This document shows positions 15,080 to 25,836 of a stretch of 57,809 nucleotides of DNA, piece after piece. Position numbers and translations under genes: made by a program. The stretch's first letter is position 1; each line of letters opens with the position of its first letter. Source of the DNA: Legionella drancourtii LLAP12 (lineage in GTDB: Bacteria > Pseudomonadota > Gammaproteobacteria > Legionellales > Legionellaceae); contig NZ_JH413817.1 of assembly GCF_000162755.2 (NCBI RefSeq), positions 79,383-137,191 of the forward strand, in the 5' to 3' direction. The notes under the pieces are model-generated. The model was not told where the DNA came from and searched no databases. It worked only from the letters and a program-made list of their open reading frames with translations.

Positions 15080-15844
15080 ATGAATATCAATAACAAAGCA
15101 CATTGTTCATTTGCTGCAATAGCATTGATGTGTATGGGGGCGGGGGCTGCAGTGGCTGGGAGTATGGGGCCTGTAGCTTCGCCAATGTCTTTTGTTGCAA
15201 CACTTAGTGCTGGTCCAGTTTGGCCTACAAATGCGGGCAAGACGCAAACGCTTATTCTTACGCCTGATATTGAAAAAGCTTATATAGCCAAGAAATCAAG
15301 CCAAACCTTAGCGGATGGTGAATTCTTTTTAGGAGCTCAAACTTCTGCCTTACCTTATAATCTGCAGGCACAATTAGGGGTTGCTGTAGCGACTACTAGT
15401 CAAGTTGGCCTCTCAGGAATTATTTGGGATGATGCATTACCAGAATTTGATAACTATGCGTATAAATATCAATTACGTCACACCCATGTTGCTTTAAAAG
15501 GAAAACTAGTCGCAGACCGTGGTTATTTCGTGACTCCATGGGTAAGTGCCAGCATTGGTGTTGGTTTTAATCAAGCCAATAGCTATATGAGTTGGCCATT
15601 GATTGAGGAAGCAGTACCAACACCTGATTTTTCAAATCATATGACCACGGCTTTTACGTATACCGTTGGTGCGGGTGTGCAACGTAATCTTACCCAAAAT
15701 TGCCAGGTTGGTATTGGTTATGAATTTGCCGATTGGGGACATAGTCATTTAGGGCGTGCAGACGGGCAAACAACACGTAGAGGATTGGCGCTTAATCACT
15801 TGTATACTAATGGGCTTCTGTTCAGTATCAGTTACATTTCATAA
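15080..15844 (+). CDS. outer-membrane beta-barrel protein
   Basis: 254 residues. The N-terminus is a signal peptide (CSFAAIALMCMGAGAAVAG). The mature part has amphipathic strands including LQAQLGVAVATTSQVGLSGI, YKYQLRHTHVALKGKLV, YFVTPWVSASIGVGF, YTVGAGVQRNLTQNCQVGIG and a terminal GLLFSISYIS. This layout is common among the many paralogous small barrels of Legionella. An AGGGATGG ribosome site precedes the ATG. A strong hairpin follows the gene. No specific role can be given. Confidence 0.7.
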   Translation: MNINNKAHCSFAAIALMCMGAGAAVAGSMGPVASPMSFVATLSAGPVWPTNAGKTQTLILTPDIEKAYIAKKSSQTLADGEFFLGAQTSALPYNLQAQLGVAVATTSQVGLSGIIWDDALPEFDNYAYKYQLRHTHVALKGKLVADRGYFVTPWVSASIGVGFNQANSYMSWPLIEEAVPTPDFSNHMTTAFTYTVGAGVQRNLTQNCQVGIGYEFADWGHSHLGRADGQTTRRGLALNHLYTNGLLFSISYIS

Positions 15845-15873
15845 TGAATTCGTGTACGTAATATTCGTCATAA

Positions 15874-15909
15874 TGTAAAAACAAAGCAGAGTACCGCTTT
15901 GTTTTTACA
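15874..15909. terminator. bidirectional terminator hairpin
   Basis: Perfect 14-bp inverted repeat TGTAAAAACAAAGC ... GCTTTGTTTTTACA with an 8-base loop, located between the ends of the convergent beta-barrel and EamA genes. A- and T-rich arm ends suit termination in both directions. Confidence 0.75.
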
Positions 15910-15922
15910 CTTCCTAGCGTCG

Positions 15923-16339
15923 TTATTCTGTCGCAAATAAAATTAAAGCGATAATTGCGAATCCCATTCCCAATCCTTGTTTTAAAGTTAATCCTTGTTT
16001 TAGGAATATCATGCATAGCATGAGGGTGATCATTGGATACATCGAGGTGACCAATACTACTGGCATTGTTGGTCCATTGCGTAATGCCAAAATGAAAAAA
16101 ATACAGGCAATACCACTGGCCAAGCCATTAAGTAGCCCGTAAATACCGCCTTTGGCGTGCAGGTCGAGTTTAAAATCAAGCAACACCAAGGCAATAATAC
16201 CGGAAATTAACACCCCTATACTTGAATAAAAGGTGATGGAGAGTGGATTAATAAAGCTGGATGCTCTTGTTCCCCAATATCCCCAGGCGCCATAAAGTAA
16301 CAAGGCAATTAATGATGGATAATACCAGCTAATATTCAT
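15923..16339 (-). CDS. half-size EamA/DMT-family transporter
   Basis: 138 residues with about five hydrophobic helices: YYPSLIALLLYGAWGYWGTR, SITFYSSIGVLISGIIALVL, YGLLNGLASGIACIFFILAL, VVLVTSMYPMITLMLCMIFL and LGMGFAIIALILFA. This is a single EamA repeat, half of the usual ten-helix drug/metabolite transporter, so it presumably works as a dimer. There is no partner half-gene next to it. Substrate unknown. Confidence 0.75.
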   Translation of the reverse strand: MNISWYYPSLIALLLYGAWGYWGTRASSFINPLSITFYSSIGVLISGIIALVLLDFKLDLHAKGGIYGLLNGLASGIACIFFILALRNGPTMPVVLVTSMYPMITLMLCMIFLKQGLTLKQGLGMGFAIIALILFATE

Positions 16340-16467
16340 TTACGTTCTCTTAATTCGATTTAATGTATTTAGTTTGCACAGGATAACTGCTCATCCATTA
16401 AAATAATACTGCTACGTGTTAAAAACCTTGAGCTTTTAATAGTATACATATCGTTGACTAATAAAAA

Positions 16468-16490
16468 ATATCCACAAAATCTGTGGATAA
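16468..16490. promoter_or_regulatory. paired inverted DnaA-box-like sequence upstream of lolC
   Basis: ATATCCACA (16468-16476, one mismatch to TTATNCACA) and TGTGGATAA (16482-16490, a perfect box on the other strand) face each other across five bases, giving an 8-bp-arm dyad. It lies about 110 bases before lolC. It may be a DnaA-regulated promoter element or simply an inverted repeat; nothing else here suggests an origin. Confidence 0.4.
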
Positions 16491-16600
16491 GTGTGTGGGT
16501 TAACTGATGACTAAATAATAAGTAGTCAAAGCTAAGGGAAGCTATATCCCTTAACCGCGTTTTTATCTACAATAAGATTTTAACCCAAATTAAAGTAATT

Positions 16601-17845
16601 ATGTATAAACCACTAGCCCTATTTATGGGGTTGCGCTACACGCGTTCGCGAAAGAAGAATCATTTTGTTTCTTTTATTTCTCTAAGCTCAATGTTAGGCA
16701 TTGGCTTAGGTGTCATGGTTCTTATTACTGTTTTATCAGTAATGAATGGCTTTGATCAGCAAATACATAATCGTTTTTTTGGCATGGCCCCTGAGATTAC
16801 TGTGAGCGGCCCTGGTGAGCGTATAAATGATTGGCCTGAGGTCGCCAAGAAAATTCAAACTATCCCTGAAATTAAAGCGCTGGCGCCGTACGTGGGGGGG
16901 CAAGGTTTATTAGTGCACGAAGGCCAGGTTTTACCCATTATCTTAACTGGTGTGATGCCAGATAAAGAAGAGAATATAACTCATTTGAAAGATAAATTAC
17001 TCGCGGGCAACATCGATAATTTAAAGCATTTTGGCATGATTCTCGGTAAAGGGCTTGCTGATAGCTTAGGGGTTATGATTGGTGATAAAGTCACCGTCAT
17101 GATTCCCCAAGCAACTGTAACTCCTGCGGGAATGGTACCTCGTTTTAAACGCTTTACGGTGGTTGGTGTTTTTTCGGCAGGAACTGGATTTAATTTTGAT
17201 ACCAAAATAGCGTTTATTAATATTGAAGATGCGCAAAAATTATTGCAGTTAGGTAATGATGTGAGTGGCATTAAGATGAAAATAAATGAAGTGTATCAGG
17301 CTCCTGAATTATCCGATCGCCTCTCCCATTTATTAGGTGAGCAATATCAGGTTGGTAATTGGACGCAGCAATTTGGTTCGTTTTTTGAAGCTGTGAAGAT
17401 GGAAAAAAACATGATGTTTATGATCCTATTGCTAATCATTGCAGTAGCTGCATTTAATTTAGTTTCTTCTTTAGTAATGGTCGTTAATGACAAACAAGCA
17501 GAAATTGCCATTTTAAGAACCATAGGGGCTACTCCTTCAACCATCTTATGGACGTTCATCGTTCAAGGAATGATGGTAGGCATTGTGGGCACACTTTTTG
17601 GTTTAATTGGTGGACTAATATTGGCTGAAAATGCGACGACTATCGTGAATCATTTACAAACCTGGTTTCATTTTAAAGTTTTGTCATCCAGTATCTATTT
17701 TGTGGATTATTTGCCCTCCAAGATTATGTTTGGCGATTTATGGCGGGTATGTGTTATGGCGTTATTAATGAGTTTTTTTGCAACGATTTATCCTGCCTGG
17801 CGTGCCTCAAAAACTATAATTGCGGAGGCTTTGCATTATGAGTGA
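16601..17845 (+). CDS. lolC: lipoprotein-releasing ABC transporter, membrane subunit LolC/E
   Basis: The 414-residue protein starts with the LolC/E signature [20 protein letters not shown] and has one N-terminal membrane helix (about 25-50), a large periplasmic domain (to about 265), and three C-terminal helices, the layout of LolC/LolE in the inner membrane. With LolD it detaches lipoproteins from the inner membrane and hands them to LolA. It overlaps lolD by eight bases. Only one LolC/E gene is present, so the complex may be a homodimer (LolF type) as in several gammaproteobacteria; that part is inference. Confidence 0.9.
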   Translation: MYKPLALFMGLRYTRSRKKNHFVSFISLSSMLGIGLGVMVLITVLSVMNGFDQQIHNRFFGMAPEITVSGPGERINDWPEVAKKIQTIPEIKALAPYVGGQGLLVHEGQVLPIILTGVMPDKEENITHLKDKLLAGNIDNLKHFGMILGKGLADSLGVMIGDKVTVMIPQATVTPAGMVPRFKRFTVVGVFSAGTGFNFDTKIAFINIEDAQKLLQLGNDVSGIKMKINEVYQAPELSDRLSHLLGEQYQVGNWTQQFGSFFEAVKMEKNMMFMILLLIIAVAAFNLVSSLVMVVNDKQAEIAILRTIGATPSTILWTFIVQGMMVGIVGTLFGLIGGLILAENATTIVNHLQTWFHFKVLSSSIYFVDYLPSKIMFGDLWRVCVMALLMSFFATIYPAWRASKTIIAEALHYE

Positions 17846-18524
17846 TATTATTTTAAGTAGTAACCAATTATGTAAATCCTATAATGATGGGGCTTCTAAA
17901 GTTGAGGTGCTCAGAGGAATTGACTTATCCATAGCCAAAGGCGAGCGCGTGGCGATTATTGGTCCCTCTGGTTCGGGTAAAAGTACCTTATTGCATTTGC
18001 TTGGTGGTTTAGATCAGCCAACCAGTGGTGACGTATTCGTTAAGGGAGTGAATTGGCAAAAGATAAATGAAAAAAAACGTTGCCAATTACGCAACCAAAG
18101 TTTAGGGTTTATTTATCAGTTTCATCATTTGCTCCCTGAATTTACTGCGCTTGAAAATGTGTGCATGCCGTTATTGCTGGGGAATGCTTCAGTGAAAGCG
18201 GCAAAAATGGCGGCAAGTAAAATATTAGATGCGGTAGGTTTGCAGGCTAGAAAAGAGCATAAACCCGCACAACTTTCTGGTGGTGAGCGCCAACGTGTAG
18301 CGATTGCACGCGCCCTGGTACATCAGCCTCATTGTGTATTAGCTGATGAACCTACGGGGAATCTGGATCAGGCAACCGCTACAAAAGTATTTGATTTAAT
18401 GTTAGAACTTAACCAAAAAATGAATACTGCTTTGGTTATTGTGACGCATGATCAGCAATTGGCACAACGCATGGATCGCGTATTAGTTTTAGGTGAGGGG
18501 CTTTTAGCTGAGTTTAATTGCTAG
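17838..18524 (+). CDS. lolD: lipoprotein-releasing ABC transporter ATPase LolD
   Basis: 228 residues from the ATG at 17838, which is preceded by GGAGG at 17824-17828; a longer frame from 17820 lacks such a site. Walker A is GPSGSGKST, the Q-loop region [18 protein letters not shown] is the LolD hallmark, the ABC signature is [15 protein letters not shown], and Walker B is [12 protein letters not shown]. The switch His follows in VTHDQ. It powers lipoprotein release by LolC/E. The eight-base overlap with lolC indicates coupled translation. Confidence 0.95.
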   Translation: MSDIILSSNQLCKSYNDGASKVEVLRGIDLSIAKGERVAIIGPSGSGKSTLLHLLGGLDQPTSGDVFVKGVNWQKINEKKRCQLRNQSLGFIYQFHHLLPEFTALENVCMPLLLGNASVKAAKMAASKILDAVGLQARKEHKPAQLSGGERQRVAIARALVHQPHCVLADEPTGNLDQATATKVFDLMLELNQKMNTALVIVTHDQQLAQRMDRVLVLGEGLLAEFNC

Positions 18525-18630
18525 TCCTGAATATTTGTTATTCTGAACCCTGGCTAAGTTAAGGCCTCATTGCATTTCGGATGATAATAATATAGTTTGA
18601 AGTAAGATTAACTGCAAACAGGGATTAGAA

Positions 18631-18957
18631 ATGTTCACCAAGTCACAGAGGCCTAGATCCGACACATATATTGTTTTAAGTAGAGATGATAAGAAAAAAG
18701 CTCAAGTAAGTGTTCCTTCTTCACCAGGCCTTAAACCGCCTGCTTCTCCCCTTCCTTTTATGCCTATTAAGAGTGAGCAGGAAGAGTTTATTAAGGATAC
18801 TGGCATTCCTTTACCAGAGACGGAGACGCGAGAGTTTTTATCACGAAGAGGTCAATATCGATATCTTCTCGCTAAAGCACAACAGAACGACAAAGAAGAT
18901 AGTCAGGAAGAAATTAAAGAGTCTTCGGTAGCGAAGTCTTGTTTTGTTCTATATTAA
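18631..18957 (+). CDS. small orphan protein with acidic C-terminal block (effector candidate)
   Basis: 108 residues, no signal peptide or membrane helix. The middle is proline-rich (SSPGLKPPASPLPFMP), the C-terminal 25 residues contain an acidic block (NDKEDSQEEIKESS), and the protein ends KSCFVLY. An E-rich block shortly before the C-terminus is a known feature of Dot/Icm substrates. The terminal CFVLY resembles a prenylation box but is one residue longer than CaaX. Transcribed alone, with a hairpin after it. No family recognised. Confidence 0.5.
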   Translation: MFTKSQRPRSDTYIVLSRDDKKKAQVSVPSSPGLKPPASPLPFMPIKSEQEEFIKDTGIPLPETETREFLSRRGQYRYLLAKAQQNDKEDSQEEIKESSVAKSCFVLY

Positions 18958-18978
18958 TGAATAAATTGATGGAGTATG

Positions 18979-19000
18979 GGAACGGCTAAATAGCCGTTCC
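18979..19000. terminator. hairpin between convergent genes
   Basis: GGAACGGCT and AGCCGTTCC (9-bp arms, loop AAAT) lie between the 108-aa gene and the end of asnS. Only a short TT follows, so termination strength is uncertain. Confidence 0.5.
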
Positions 19001-19019
19001 TTGGAAGAGGTAGCGCTTG

Positions 19020-20423
19020 CTAGTAGTCAGCATGTCCTGGTGTGCGTGGGAAAGGGATCACGTCGCGGACATTCGCTAAACCGGTCACATAGCTTACTAA
19101 ACGTTCAAAGCCTAAACCAAAGCCGGCATGAGGAACGGTGCCATAACGACGTAGATCGCGGTACCATTGATAGCTTTCTTTATTAAGATTGCATTCTTCA
19201 ATACGTCTATCCAGAATATCTAAACGCTCTTCACGTTGGCTGCCCCCAATAATTTCACCAATTCCTGGGGCTAAAACATCCATGGCGGCAACGGTTTTTT
19301 CATCGTCATTAAGGCGCATGTAAAAGCCTTTAATTTCTTGAGGATAGTTTGTGAGAATTACTGGCTTTTTGCAGTGAACTTCAGCTAGATAGCGTTCATG
19401 TTCTGACTGTAAATCCAGCCCCCAGCTTACTGGGAATTCAAAGTTATGGCCTGATTTTTCCAGAACTCTAATGGCATCCGTATAGGTCATGACTTCAAAT
19501 TCAGAATCAGCAATGTGTTTTAGGCGTTCGAGACATCCTGGAGCTACAAATTGATTGAAAAATTCCATATCATCCAGGCACTCGTTAAGTACTGCCTTGC
19601 ACAGGTAACGCAACATGTTTTGGCTTAAATCACAAATATCGCTCAAGGTAGCAAAGGCTACCTCAGGCTCAATCATCCAAAATTCTGCTAAGTGCCTGCT
19701 GGTATTCGAATTCTCGGCACGGAAGGTTGGGCCAAAGGTATAAACCTTAGACATAGCCATACAATAAGCTTCCAGATTTAACTGGCCTGATACCGTAAGA
19801 AATGTTTCTTTGCCAAAGAAATCTTTGCTAAAGTCAATTTGTCCTTGCGGATTCTTGGGAATATTCAACAAATCTAAAGTGGAAACACGGAACATTTCTC
19901 CAGCCCCTTCACAGTCACTGGCGGTAATAATCGGCGTGTGAATCCAAAAATAACCTTGTTCGTGGAAGAAACGATGTATGGCTTGCGATAAGCAATGACG
20001 CACACGCGTAACGGCACTGAAGGTATTTGTACGTGGGCGTAAATGAGCAACGTCACGCAAAAACTCGAGTGAGTGGCGTTTGGCTTGGATTGGGTAAGTG
20101 TCTGGATTTTCTACCCAGCCCACGACCTGAATCTGCTCGGCTTGAATTTCAAAAGATTGACCTTTACCTTGGGAAGCAACTAATTTTCCGCTAGCAATAA
20201 GTGAACAGCCTGCATTTAGTTTGGTAATTTCATCGTGGTAATTCGCTAAACCATCTGTAGCAACGATTTGAATAGGGGCAAAGCATGAACCATCATGCAC
20301 GCTAATAAAAGACAAGCCTGCTTTGGAGTCACGGCGGGTTTTTACCCAACCTCTTACTGTAACGTGTTCATCAACATTGATTGCACCATTCAAACATTCT
20401 TTGATGGTAAAAACTTCGGCCAT
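19020..20423 (-). CDS. asnS: asparaginyl-tRNA synthetase
   Basis: 467 residues, the standard length. The N-terminal OB-fold anticodon domain ([20 protein letters not shown]) is followed by class II motifs: motif 2 around [20 protein letters not shown] (about 231-250) and motif 3 in [17 protein letters not shown] (about 435-452). The [14 protein letters not shown] wording distinguishes AsnRS from AspRS. It charges tRNA-Asn directly, so asparagine need not be made on the tRNA. Single-gene unit with a divergent small gene upstream. Confidence 0.95.
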   Translation of the reverse strand: MAEVFTIKECLNGAINVDEHVTVRGWVKTRRDSKAGLSFISVHDGSCFAPIQIVATDGLANYHDEITKLNAGCSLIASGKLVASQGKGQSFEIQAEQIQVVGWVENPDTYPIQAKRHSLEFLRDVAHLRPRTNTFSAVTRVRHCLSQAIHRFFHEQGYFWIHTPIITASDCEGAGEMFRVSTLDLLNIPKNPQGQIDFSKDFFGKETFLTVSGQLNLEAYCMAMSKVYTFGPTFRAENSNTSRHLAEFWMIEPEVAFATLSDICDLSQNMLRYLCKAVLNECLDDMEFFNQFVAPGCLERLKHIADSEFEVMTYTDAIRVLEKSGHNFEFPVSWGLDLQSEHERYLAEVHCKKPVILTNYPQEIKGFYMRLNDDEKTVAAMDVLAPGIGEIIGGSQREERLDILDRRIEECNLNKESYQWYRDLRRYGTVPHAGFGLGFERLVSYVTGLANVRDVIPFPRTPGHADY

Positions 20424-20492
20424 TTTTTTATTCCTGTTGGTTGAATGTATTTAATGCGATGATACACTAAATAAAATTGGTGAGGGAGCATT

Positions 20493-21053
20493 ATGACGCA
20501 AAGAGTTTTATTCCTATTATTATTTTGTTGTTCTTTTCTGGTAGAAGCGGGCGATACGGTATTAAAATTGTACAGACCTTATGGTGACATGACAGAACAG
20601 GTTGTTCCTACCGTAAAGAAGACGTTATTGGGGCAGTGTTTGACTCAGTCACGATTGATCTTGCGTGAAGATGCCTGGCGTTGTGAAGCCGAAGGAAAAA
20701 CATATGATCCTTGTTTTGTTAAAGCAGGTACTAATCGTACAGAGGCTTTATGCCCACAATCGCCGTGGATTGGGGATAGCGTACAGATTATGGTGCGTAC
20801 GCCGTTAAATAATGAGCTAAACCAAACTTTGGATATGTCGCAAGCCTATCCATGGGGAATTGAACTATCAAATGGTGAGCGTTGTTTAGCAATCGATTCG
20901 GCTAAGTTGTATGATGAAATGCCGATACGCTATCGTTGTACTAATAAAAATCTATTAGTAGGGCATTTGCAGCGTTGTAAGAATGTATGGAGTATGCTTG
21001 AGAAAACGCCTGAAGGTGTAATTACTGTTGAGCTGGTTAAGGCCTGGTTTTAA
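20493..21053 (+). CDS. small secreted cysteine-containing protein, unknown
   Basis: 186 residues with an N-terminal signal (VLFLLLFCCSFLVEAG). The mature part holds seven cysteines, suggesting disulfides in the periplasm, and phrases such as WRCEAEGKTYDPCFVKAG, NGERCLAIDSAKL and IRYRCTNKN. Divergent from asnS with a short shared promoter region. No family recognised; it reads like a conserved Legionella periplasmic protein. Confidence 0.55.
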   Translation: MTQRVLFLLLFCCSFLVEAGDTVLKLYRPYGDMTEQVVPTVKKTLLGQCLTQSRLILREDAWRCEAEGKTYDPCFVKAGTNRTEALCPQSPWIGDSVQIMVRTPLNNELNQTLDMSQAYPWGIELSNGERCLAIDSAKLYDEMPIRYRCTNKNLLVGHLQRCKNVWSMLEKTPEGVITVELVKAWF

Positions 21054-21113
21054 TTGAGTTGCAAGTTATTGTAGCCAGGTCATTCGGGCTACATCTGCTG
21101 CACCATGAACAGC

Positions 21114-21749
21114 TTAGAGTGAGGCCGCAGGCGCTGCATCTTGAAATGCTTTAAGCGTTAAGCAATGTGTGTTAATCGCATTAATTAATGGATAGGCATG
21201 CATGGCAAAATTAAAGCGATGTGCATTGAATACTTGTGGTATGAGGCAAAGATCGGCTAATGACGGTGTCGTGCCAAAACAAAAGGGTTCAGTGCGCTCG
21301 ATTGTTTGTAACTTCGTTTCAAAAGCATCAAATCCTACTTTTAGCCAATGATGATACCACGAGGTTACTTGTGCTTCGCTGGCATTAAACTCTGCTTTTA
21401 AACGATTTAATACCCTTAAATTATTTAATGGGTGCATGTCACAGGCTACGATCTGTGCTAAGGATCTTACTGCCGCTCGATTCAATGGATCTTTAGGCAA
21501 TAATGCAGGGTAAGGAACGCTTTCATCCAGATAATCAATAATGGCTAACGATTGGCTGATAATATGCCCATCAACTTCCAAAGAGGGAACCAATTCTTGT
21601 GGATTTATGCGTTGGTATTCTGGTCTATGATGTTGGCCGCCATCGTTGATTAAGTGAATGCTGATTTTTTCATGGGCTATGCCTTTTAGATTAAAGGCAA
21701 TACGTACACGATAGCAGGCTGTCGAGCGGAAATAATCATAGAGTATCAT
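21114..21749 (-). CDS. maiA: maleylacetoacetate isomerase (zeta-class GST)
   Basis: 211 residues with the zeta-class GST start LYDYFRSTACYRVRIAFNLK; the S-x-x-C-x-x-R-V-R motif contributes the glutathione site. PQELVPSLEVDGHIISQSLA is the usual thioredoxin-fold cis-Pro and Ser region. The enzyme isomerises maleylacetoacetate to fumarylacetoacetate in tyrosine degradation. It is the third gene of the lly-fah-maiA run, 39 bases behind fah. Homogentisate dioxygenase is not in this window. Confidence 0.9.
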   Translation of the reverse strand: MILYDYFRSTACYRVRIAFNLKGIAHEKISIHLINDGGQHHRPEYQRINPQELVPSLEVDGHIISQSLAIIDYLDESVPYPALLPKDPLNRAAVRSLAQIVACDMHPLNNLRVLNRLKAEFNASEAQVTSWYHHWLKVGFDAFETKLQTIERTEPFCFGTTPSLADLCLIPQVFNAHRFNFAMHAYPLINAINTHCLTLKAFQDAAPAASL

Positions 21750-21788
21750 GGTAGCTCCGTATGGTAGTATGCATTGGGCCTTCCGACT

Positions 21789-22778
21789 TTAACCAAAAGC
21801 GCGTTCAACAATTTGCTCAATTGCACCAAAAAGACTTTTTCCTTGCTTATCAAGCATTTCAATACGAATGGTATCGCCAAAATGCATGAATGGCGTTTTA
21901 GGTTGGCCGTGCTCAATGATTTCCAACATTCTTTTTTCGGCAATACATGAAGAACCCTTGCTGCGATCAAGATTAGATACGGTTCCTGAGCCAACAATGG
22001 TTCCTGTACTTAATGCTCTTGTTTTGGCCGCATGCTGAATAAGCTCGGTAAACGAAAAAGTCATGTCGCTTCCCGCATCAGGTTGGCCAAACAAAGTCCC
22101 ATTTAAGTGACTCAATAAGGGTAAATGCAAACGTTGTCCATCCCAATTAGGCCCTAATTCATCAGGGGTTATCGCTACCGGCGAAAAGCTACTGGACGGT
22201 TTTGATTGAAAAAAACCGAATCCTTTGTTCAGTTCTTCGGGGATTAAATTACGCAAGGATACGTCATTAACTAACATTAATAATTTAATGTGCTGGCCTG
22301 CATTTTTATGATTAATACCCATAGGAACATCATCGGTGATCACGGCAACTTCGGCCTCAAAATCAATCCCATATGCTTCATCAGCAGTAAGAATTGGGTC
22401 TTGTGGGCCAAGAAACGTATCGGAGCCGCCCTGATACATCAGTGGATTGGTCCAGAAATCGGCCGGCATTTCAGCGCCACGTGCTTTACGGACTAATTCA
22501 ACGTGATTCACATAAGCACTGCCATCGGCCCATTGATAAGCTCGAGGCAGGGGTGATGTACATTGTTTGGGATCAAATGTAAAGCCATTACTCACACGCT
22601 GTTCATTTAATTGTTGATAAATTTTTTGCAGCTCGGGTTCCACTTGTTGCCAATGATCCAGGGCATATTGTAAGTTAGGGGCAATTTGGGGAACACGTAG
22701 CGCATGAGTCAATGCTTGATTGACCACGCATAATTCACCATCTCGTGATGAGGTTGATTTTAAGGTAGCTAATTTCAT
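21789..22778 (-). CDS. fah: fumarylacetoacetase-family hydrolase
   Basis: 329 residues with the FAH metal-binding core: DFEAEVAVITDDVPMG (about 144-159) and STGTIVGSGTVSNLDRSKGS (about 257-276), which together hold the acidic metal ligands and catalytic loop. Length matches the bacterial FAH group rather than the 420-residue eukaryotic form. It hydrolyses fumarylacetoacetate to fumarate and acetoacetate. Its ATG lies eight bases past the restored stop of lly, with an AGGAA ribosome site, so the two were one transcription unit. Confidence 0.9.
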   Translation of the reverse strand: MKLATLKSTSSRDGELCVVNQALTHALRVPQIAPNLQYALDHWQQVEPELQKIYQQLNEQRVSNGFTFDPKQCTSPLPRAYQWADGSAYVNHVELVRKARGAEMPADFWTNPLMYQGGSDTFLGPQDPILTADEAYGIDFEAEVAVITDDVPMGINHKNAGQHIKLLMLVNDVSLRNLIPEELNKGFGFFQSKPSSSFSPVAITPDELGPNWDGQRLHLPLLSHLNGTLFGQPDAGSDMTFSFTELIQHAAKTRALSTGTIVGSGTVSNLDRSKGSSCIAEKRMLEIIEHGQPKTPFMHFGDTIRIEMLDKQGKSLFGAIEQIVERAFG

Positions 22779-22786
22779 AGAAATTC

Positions 22787-23835
<1,049 letters not shown>

Positions 23836-23900
23836 TATCAAGATACTCCGTTATCGTTTTGATCCATTAAAGAGCGCGTATTTACCATTAAAGTAAGTAA

Positions 23901-23934
23901 TTTTATCCTCTTAGAGCCGTTTAGGAGGATAAAA
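23901..23934 (-). terminator. hairpin after the O-methyltransferase gene
   Basis: TTTTATCCTC and GAGGATAAAA are perfect 10-bp arms with a 14-base loop. It lies between the stop of the methyltransferase (23958) and the start of lly, so it probably separates two transcription units. The following bases are only moderately T-rich. Confidence 0.5.
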
Positions 23935-23957
23935 TGCTTAATTTACGGCAGAGATTT

Positions 23958-24629
23958 TTATTTCTCTGCTGGTTCTGCTCGTTGCACTAAAAACAATCCA
24001 TCTGCTATAGGCAACAAGCTTACAAATACGCGCTTATCCTGTTTAATCAATTCATTGAGCTTTCTTATTTCTCTTGTTTGTCCGCCAGTTTCATTGTCAT
24101 CAATTACTTTACCATCCCAGAAAACATTATCAATAGCAATAATTCCTCTCGGCTGAATCAGCTTTAATGCCAATTCATAGTAATTGACGTAATTGGTTTT
24201 ATCGGCATCAATAAAGATAAAGTCAAATTTTTGTTCCCAACCTTCATCAATTAAGGCATGCAGTGAATCCAGCGCCCGGCCAAGACGTAACTCAATTTTA
24301 TGATCTTGTTTTGCCTCTTCCCAAAATATGTGGGCTCTTTTTGTCCATTCGGCACTAATGTCGCAGGTGATTAAACGACCATCATCAGGCAATGCTAATG
24401 ACATTGCTAAGGCACTGTATCCTGTAAATGTTCCTAATTCCAGTACATTTTTAGCGCGAATCAGATGCAATAGAAATTGCATAAATTGTGCTTGTTCCGG
24501 CGCTACTTGCATATTCGCCAGTTGCATTGAGGAGGTTTCTTTGCGCAAGCTCTCTAAGGAAGGGTGCTCACGCAATGATTTATCAAGCATGTATGCATAT
24601 AATTCAGGAGTTAAGCTTAACTGTTTCAT
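23958..24629 (-). CDS. SAM-dependent O-methyltransferase (CCoAOMT-like)
   Basis: 223 residues of the type I methyltransferase family that includes caffeoyl-CoA and catechol O-methyltransferases. The SAM-binding motif I is NVLELGTFTGYSALAMSLAL (about 80-99), motif II region DGRLITCDISAEW, and DFIFIDADKTNYVNYYELAL (about 135-154) holds the metal-binding Asp residues. Its start directly abuts the stop of the amino-acid dehydrogenase gene, so they share an operon. The acceptor is unknown; a catechol-like phenol would fit the neighbouring aromatic amino-acid catabolism. Confidence 0.85.
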   Translation of the reverse strand: MKQLSLTPELYAYMLDKSLREHPSLESLRKETSSMQLANMQVAPEQAQFMQFLLHLIRAKNVLELGTFTGYSALAMSLALPDDGRLITCDISAEWTKRAHIFWEEAKQDHKIELRLGRALDSLHALIDEGWEQKFDFIFIDADKTNYVNYYELALKLIQPRGIIAIDNVFWDGKVIDDNETGGQTREIRKLNELIKQDKRVFVSLLPIADGLFLVQRAEPAEK

Positions 24630-25703
24630 TTAAACTAACTTCTCTTGTGCTAAGGCATCTGCTATTTCGTTCGTAGGTAAATTATCTTTTGCTGAACGTG
24701 AAAATATTTCCAACAGATGCGTGTAGATATGGTCGATTTGCTCATTGATTTGACTCTCGGGCGTATGCAAATATTTTGACGCCGCAAAAATTAATCCGCC
24801 GGCATTAATTACATAATCTGCGGCAAATAAAATACCTTTATCATGTAAGACTTTACCATGATAGCTATGCGCTAATTGGTTATTTGCGGCACCCGCAATA
24901 ATTGTTGTTTGTAATTGGGGAATGGTAATGTCATTGATAATCGCACCTAAAGCACAAGGTGCAAATACATCACATGGAACTTTATGGATTTGATCCGTGC
25001 TCACTGGTTTGGCACCAAATTCTTTAACCGCTTGCTCTACTGCAGCAGGAGAAATGTCGGCAACAGTAAGTTTTGCACCTAAGTCATGTAAATGTTTGGC
25101 AAGGGCATAGCCAACATGGCCAAGACCTTGAATCGCTACATGAACCCCATTGAGGTTATCTTTATTCAATTTAAAGGCAACTGCTGCTTGAATACCGCGC
25201 AAAATACCTTTTGCGGTAGAGGGCGATGGATCGCCATGGTGCTTTGATAAACTGGCCACATAAGGGGTATGTTCGCCAATAATATCCATATCGCTTAATA
25301 GCGTTCCGCTATCTAGCGCCGTAATGTAGCGACCATTTAATTCATTTATAAATTTACCAAATTGGTGCATGTAGCCTGCACGGTCAAAGGAGCCTTTGGG
25401 TTTTATAATTACTGCTTTACCACCACCTAAAGGTAAGTTAACCGAAGCGGCTTTGTAGCTCATACCCCGAGCAAGGCGCATCGCATCTTTAAGTGCTGCT
25501 GCGGTACTAGGATATTCGATAAAACGGCAACCGCCTAAGGCTGGGCCTAATTTTGTATTATGGATGGCAATGATTGCTTTCATGCCAGTTGCTGGATCAA
25601 CTTTAAAGTGTAAATCACCAAAACCATGGGCTAAGGCGTATTCGAGGAAATCGTCTTCTGCTTTTGCTTGGTTATTGTTGGTTCTATTATCAACAGACAT
25701 CAT
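24630..25703 (-). CDS. leucine/phenylalanine/valine dehydrogenase family enzyme
   Basis: 357 residues of the Glu/Leu/Phe/Val dehydrogenase superfamily in its short form. Substrate site: KLGPALGGCRF and the catalytic lysine in NLPLGGGKAVI (about 92-102); the Rossmann motif is VAIQGLGHVGYALAKHL (about 189-205). It reversibly deaminates a branched-chain or aromatic amino acid to the 2-oxo acid with NAD. Leucine dehydrogenase is the default call. Proximity to HPPD raises the possibility of aromatic substrates. First gene of a unit with the methyltransferase. Confidence 0.8.
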   Translation of the reverse strand: MMSVDNRTNNNQAKAEDDFLEYALAHGFGDLHFKVDPATGMKAIIAIHNTKLGPALGGCRFIEYPSTAAALKDAMRLARGMSYKAASVNLPLGGGKAVIIKPKGSFDRAGYMHQFGKFINELNGRYITALDSGTLLSDMDIIGEHTPYVASLSKHHGDPSPSTAKGILRGIQAAVAFKLNKDNLNGVHVAIQGLGHVGYALAKHLHDLGAKLTVADISPAAVEQAVKEFGAKPVSTDQIHKVPCDVFAPCALGAIINDITIPQLQTTIIAGAANNQLAHSYHGKVLHDKGILFAADYVINAGGLIFAASKYLHTPESQINEQIDHIYTHLLEIFSRSAKDNLPTNEIADALAQEKLV

Positions 25704-25836
25704 TGCTTAAACTCCTCTTTTAAATATTTTTTTGCAGAAGTTATAGACCTATTTATCGATTAAATCAATGATAATTTGGCGTCTTGCGGTATGCTGGTAT
25801 AAACTAAACCAGTTATTTATCAAATTGGAGAATGTT

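Noticed and set aside
16468-16490. Replication origin
   Set aside because: Only two boxes, no AT-rich unwinding region with more boxes and no dnaA, gyrB or parA genes nearby.
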